Shown: positions 58,222 through 59,846 of the stretch, piece by piece
Layout: each line of letters opens with the position of its first letter
How positions within the stretch are numbered: the first letter of the stretch is position 1
Assembly (NCBI GenBank): GCA_046593925.1
Contig: JBKJQN010000078.1
Span: 1 to 59,846 of the forward strand
DNA from: JAYVYM01 sp046593925
GTDB taxonomy: Bacteria > Actinomycetota > Actinomycetes > Mycobacteriales > SCTD01
Length of the DNA: 59,846 nucleotides
Direction of reading: 5' to 3'
Translations under genes and position numbers: made by a program
The notes under the pieces: model-generated
Told to the model about the DNA's origin: nothing
Seen by the model: the letters and a program-made list of their open reading frames with translations, nothing else
The model's database searches: none

Positions 58222-59622
58222 GTGACCACCGCCCTGCGCCGCCCGGCCCACCAGCCGCAGCGGCTCCGGCCGGCACCGGCCTGGTGGCGCCAGGCTGTCC
58301 GGGCGGCGGCCTGGGTCAGCGGCCTGGTCGTCGCGGTGCTGTGGCTGTCGGGCGGCGGCCTGCCGGCCCTGGGGTCCGCGCTGTCGGACCTGCTGACCTC
58401 GCTCGGCCGGCTGTCCGGGCTGGTGGCGGCAGACCTGCTGCTCGTGCAGGTCTTCCTGATGGCCCGGGTCCCCGCCGTCGAGCGCACGTACGGCCAGGAC
58501 GAGCTCGCCCGGCGGCACCGTCAGGTCGGCTTCTGGTCGTTCAACCTGCTGATCCTGCACATCGCACTGATCACCCTCGGCTACGCGCTGACGGACCGCA
58601 CCGATGTCCTGCACGAGACCTGGCTGTTGGTCACGAGCTTCAGCGGGATGCTGCTGGCGCTGGCCGGCACGGTCGCCCTGCTGGTGGTGACCGTGACCTC
58701 GGTGCGGATCGCACGGCGCCGGCTGCGGTACGAGTCCTGGCACCTGCTGCACCTGTACGCCTACCTCGGCGTCGGGCTGTCCGTCCCGCACCAGATCTGG
58801 ACCGGCGCGGACTTCCGGTCCTCGGCACTGGCCCGTGGCTACTGGTGGTCGGCGTACGCGCTCGCCGCCGGCTCGGTGTTGGTGTTCCGGCTCGGGCTGC
58901 CGCTGTGGCGCACGGTGCGGCACGGCATCACCGTCACGTCCGTCGTCCGCGAGAGCCACGACGTGGTGACCGTGCGGATGGGGGGCCGCGGCCTGGACCG
59001 GCTGCCCGCGCGCGCCGGCCAGTTCTTCGTCTGGCGCTTCCTGGACGGCCCCGGTTGGTCGCGCGGCCACCCGTTCTCGCTGTCGGCGAGTCCTCGGCGG
59101 GGCCGGGTGCAGATCACCGCTAAGGACCTGGGCGACGGCAGCGGACGCCTCGCCGGCCTCCGGCCGGGTACCCGGGTGCTGGTCGAGGGGCCGTACGGCC
59201 GAATGACCGGTGAGCACCTCACCGGCAGCAAGGTCGCCCTGCTCGCCTGCGGCATCGGGATCACCCCGCTGCGCGCGTTGCTCGAGGATCTGCCGTACGC
59301 CCCGGGCGATGCCGTCCTGGTGCACCGCGTCCACAGCGCGGCGGATCTGGTGTTCCACGACGAGATCGCCGCGTTGGCCCGTCGGCGCGGAGCCACCGTC
59401 CACCACCTCGTCGGGCCGCGGGTCCGCGACCGCGCCTCCTGGCTGCCGCAGCAGGCCGGCTTCAGCAGCGACAGCGACGCGCTGCGCCGACTTGTCCCGG
59501 ACCTCCTGGAGCATGACGTCTTCGTCTGCGGACCCGACGCCTGGATGGACGCGGCGTGCGCCGCAGCCCTGGCCGCCGGACTTGCTCCGGAACGGCTGCA
59601 CCAGGAGCGGTTCACGTGGTGA
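58222..59622 (+). CDS. Ferric-reductase-like transmembrane flavocytochrome
   Basis: 466 residues. The N-terminal half has about six membrane segments with likely haem-ligand histidines in NLLILHIALITLGYAL and WHLLHLYAYLGVGLSVPHQ. The C-terminal half is a ferredoxin-NADP reductase module: FAD-binding GHPFSLSASP and NAD(P)-binding LLACGIGITPLRALLEDLP, ending VFVCGPDAWMDAACAAAL. It would carry electrons from NAD(P)H through FAD and haem across the membrane. GTG start at 58222, 20 bp after the kinase gene. The stop overlaps the next start as GTGA, so the downstream protein is a probable partner. Confidence 0.92.
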   Translation: MTTALRRPAHQPQRLRPAPAWWRQAVRAAAWVSGLVVAVLWLSGGGLPALGSALSDLLTSLGRLSGLVAADLLLVQVFLMARVPAVERTYGQDELARRHRQVGFWSFNLLILHIALITLGYALTDRTDVLHETWLLVTSFSGMLLALAGTVALLVVTVTSVRIARRRLRYESWHLLHLYAYLGVGLSVPHQIWTGADFRSSALARGYWWSAYALAAGSVLVFRLGLPLWRTVRHGITVTSVVRESHDVVTVRMGGRGLDRLPARAGQFFVWRFLDGPGWSRGHPFSLSASPRRGRVQITAKDLGDGSGRLAGLRPGTRVLVEGPYGRMTGEHLTGSKVALLACGIGITPLRALLEDLPYAPGDAVLVHRVHSAADLVFHDEIAALARRRGATVHHLVGPRVRDRASWLPQQAGFSSDSDALRRLVPDLLEHDVFVCGPDAWMDAACAAALAAGLAPERLHQERFTW

Positions 59623-59846
59623 GCCGGCCGGTCGCACCAGTCCCCTCGCCCGTCGGCAGGCGGGGCACGCCGACGGGCACCCGGCGCAACACCGCCATCC
59701 TGCTCGGCACGGCCGTCGTCACGGCGGCGCTCTTGCGCTATCCGACCAGCACCCACGGCAGCGTCGCCCAGCCAGCCGCTCCCGGCGCCGTGCCGCCGGG
59801 CGCCCCGGCGCCCGCTCCGGGGGCCACCGCTCCCGGGGCCACCGCT
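59619..59846 (+). CDS. Membrane-anchored secreted protein, 5' part only (possible FMN-binding partner)
   Basis: 76 residues before the right edge. There is a basic start (RRGTPTGTRRN), one hydrophobic segment (TAILLGTAVVTAALL) and then a Pro/Ala/Gly-rich linker with repeats of APGATAPG. This is the usual N-terminus of the small FMN-binding-domain proteins that follow ferric-reductase-like flavocytochromes in actinobacteria, but the FMN-binding domain would lie outside the window. The gene overlaps the flavocytochrome stop as GTGA. Confidence 0.7.
   Translation, partial: MSRPVAPVPSPVGRRGTPTGTRRNTAILLGTAVVTAALLRYPTSTHGSVAQPAAPGAVPPGAPAPAPGATAPGATA

Overview
The window is very GC-rich, gene-dense DNA with many GTG starts and GTGA stop/start overlaps. 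Together with the gene families present (SARP regulator, DUF5926, ZnuACB/Zur with an actinobacterial-type Zur box, NrtR), this indicates a chromosome segment of a high-GC Actinomycetota. The family or genus cannot be fixed from the sequence alone. No tRNA, rRNA, CRISPR array, insertion sequence or phage gene was recognised.

Layout. 1-1140: start of metH (minus strand, running off the left edge) behind an S-adenosylhomocysteine riboswitch. 1300-13206: a glycolate/glyoxylate utilisation locus. A minus-strand operon hyi-garR-gcl-glxK faces iclR-glcDEF-permease on the plus strand. Together they would import glycolate, oxidise it to glyoxylate, condense two glyoxylates to tartronate semialdehyde, reduce this to glycerate and phosphorylate it. 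Three copies of a TTCC-N7-GGAA palindrome sit at the three control points and are the predicted IclR operators. 13208-15708: a decay zone with a P-loop ATPase stub, a MazF-like toxin broken by a frameshift beside an intact antitoxin, and a kup potassium transporter broken by several frameshifts.

15772-18843: zinc uptake (Zur box, znuACB, convergent zur). 19239-21521: a MASE1-PAS-PAS-GGDEF diguanylate cyclase. 21610-33837: a secreted redox locus. A large animal-haem-peroxidase/RTX protein is divergent from a Tat-exported multicopper oxidase and a secreted protein of unknown function, followed by a SARP-type regulator and a CopD-like membrane protein. The peroxidase/multicopper-oxidase pairing resembles the two enzyme classes known for bacterial Mn(II) oxidation and is the most attractive candidate for new biology here.

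34021-39603: TPP riboswitch and a tightly overlapped thiamine operon (cytX-thiE-thiO-thiS-thiG-thiE/tenI paralogue-thiD). 39617-41663: NrtR-type Nudix regulator and pncB, with a 21-bp palindrome in front of pncB. 41702-50951: mixed housekeeping genes (Fpg/Nei glycosylase, disulfide-reductase-like flavoprotein, GDPD phosphodiesterase, FAD amine-oxidase-like protein, SEC-C/DUF5926 protein with a non-canonical start, arginine deiminase, nickel-pincer cofactor genes larBC, HIT hydrolase). 50993-59846: serS, a HAD phosphatase, an unknown membrane protein, an SRPBCC protein, a SpoIIE-type phosphatase, a two-component system and a ferric-reductase-like flavocytochrome. The last is followed by the start of a membrane-anchored protein cut by the right edge.

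Recurring patterns: several intergenic spaces hold recognisable stubs of lost genes (ATPase, TIGR03118-like, PRC-barrel). Two operons (glcD and the multicopper oxidase) begin with a GTG that lacks its own ribosome binding site and overlaps the stop of a short ORF that has a strong one. Short 15-18-bp tandem duplications occur at gene ends.
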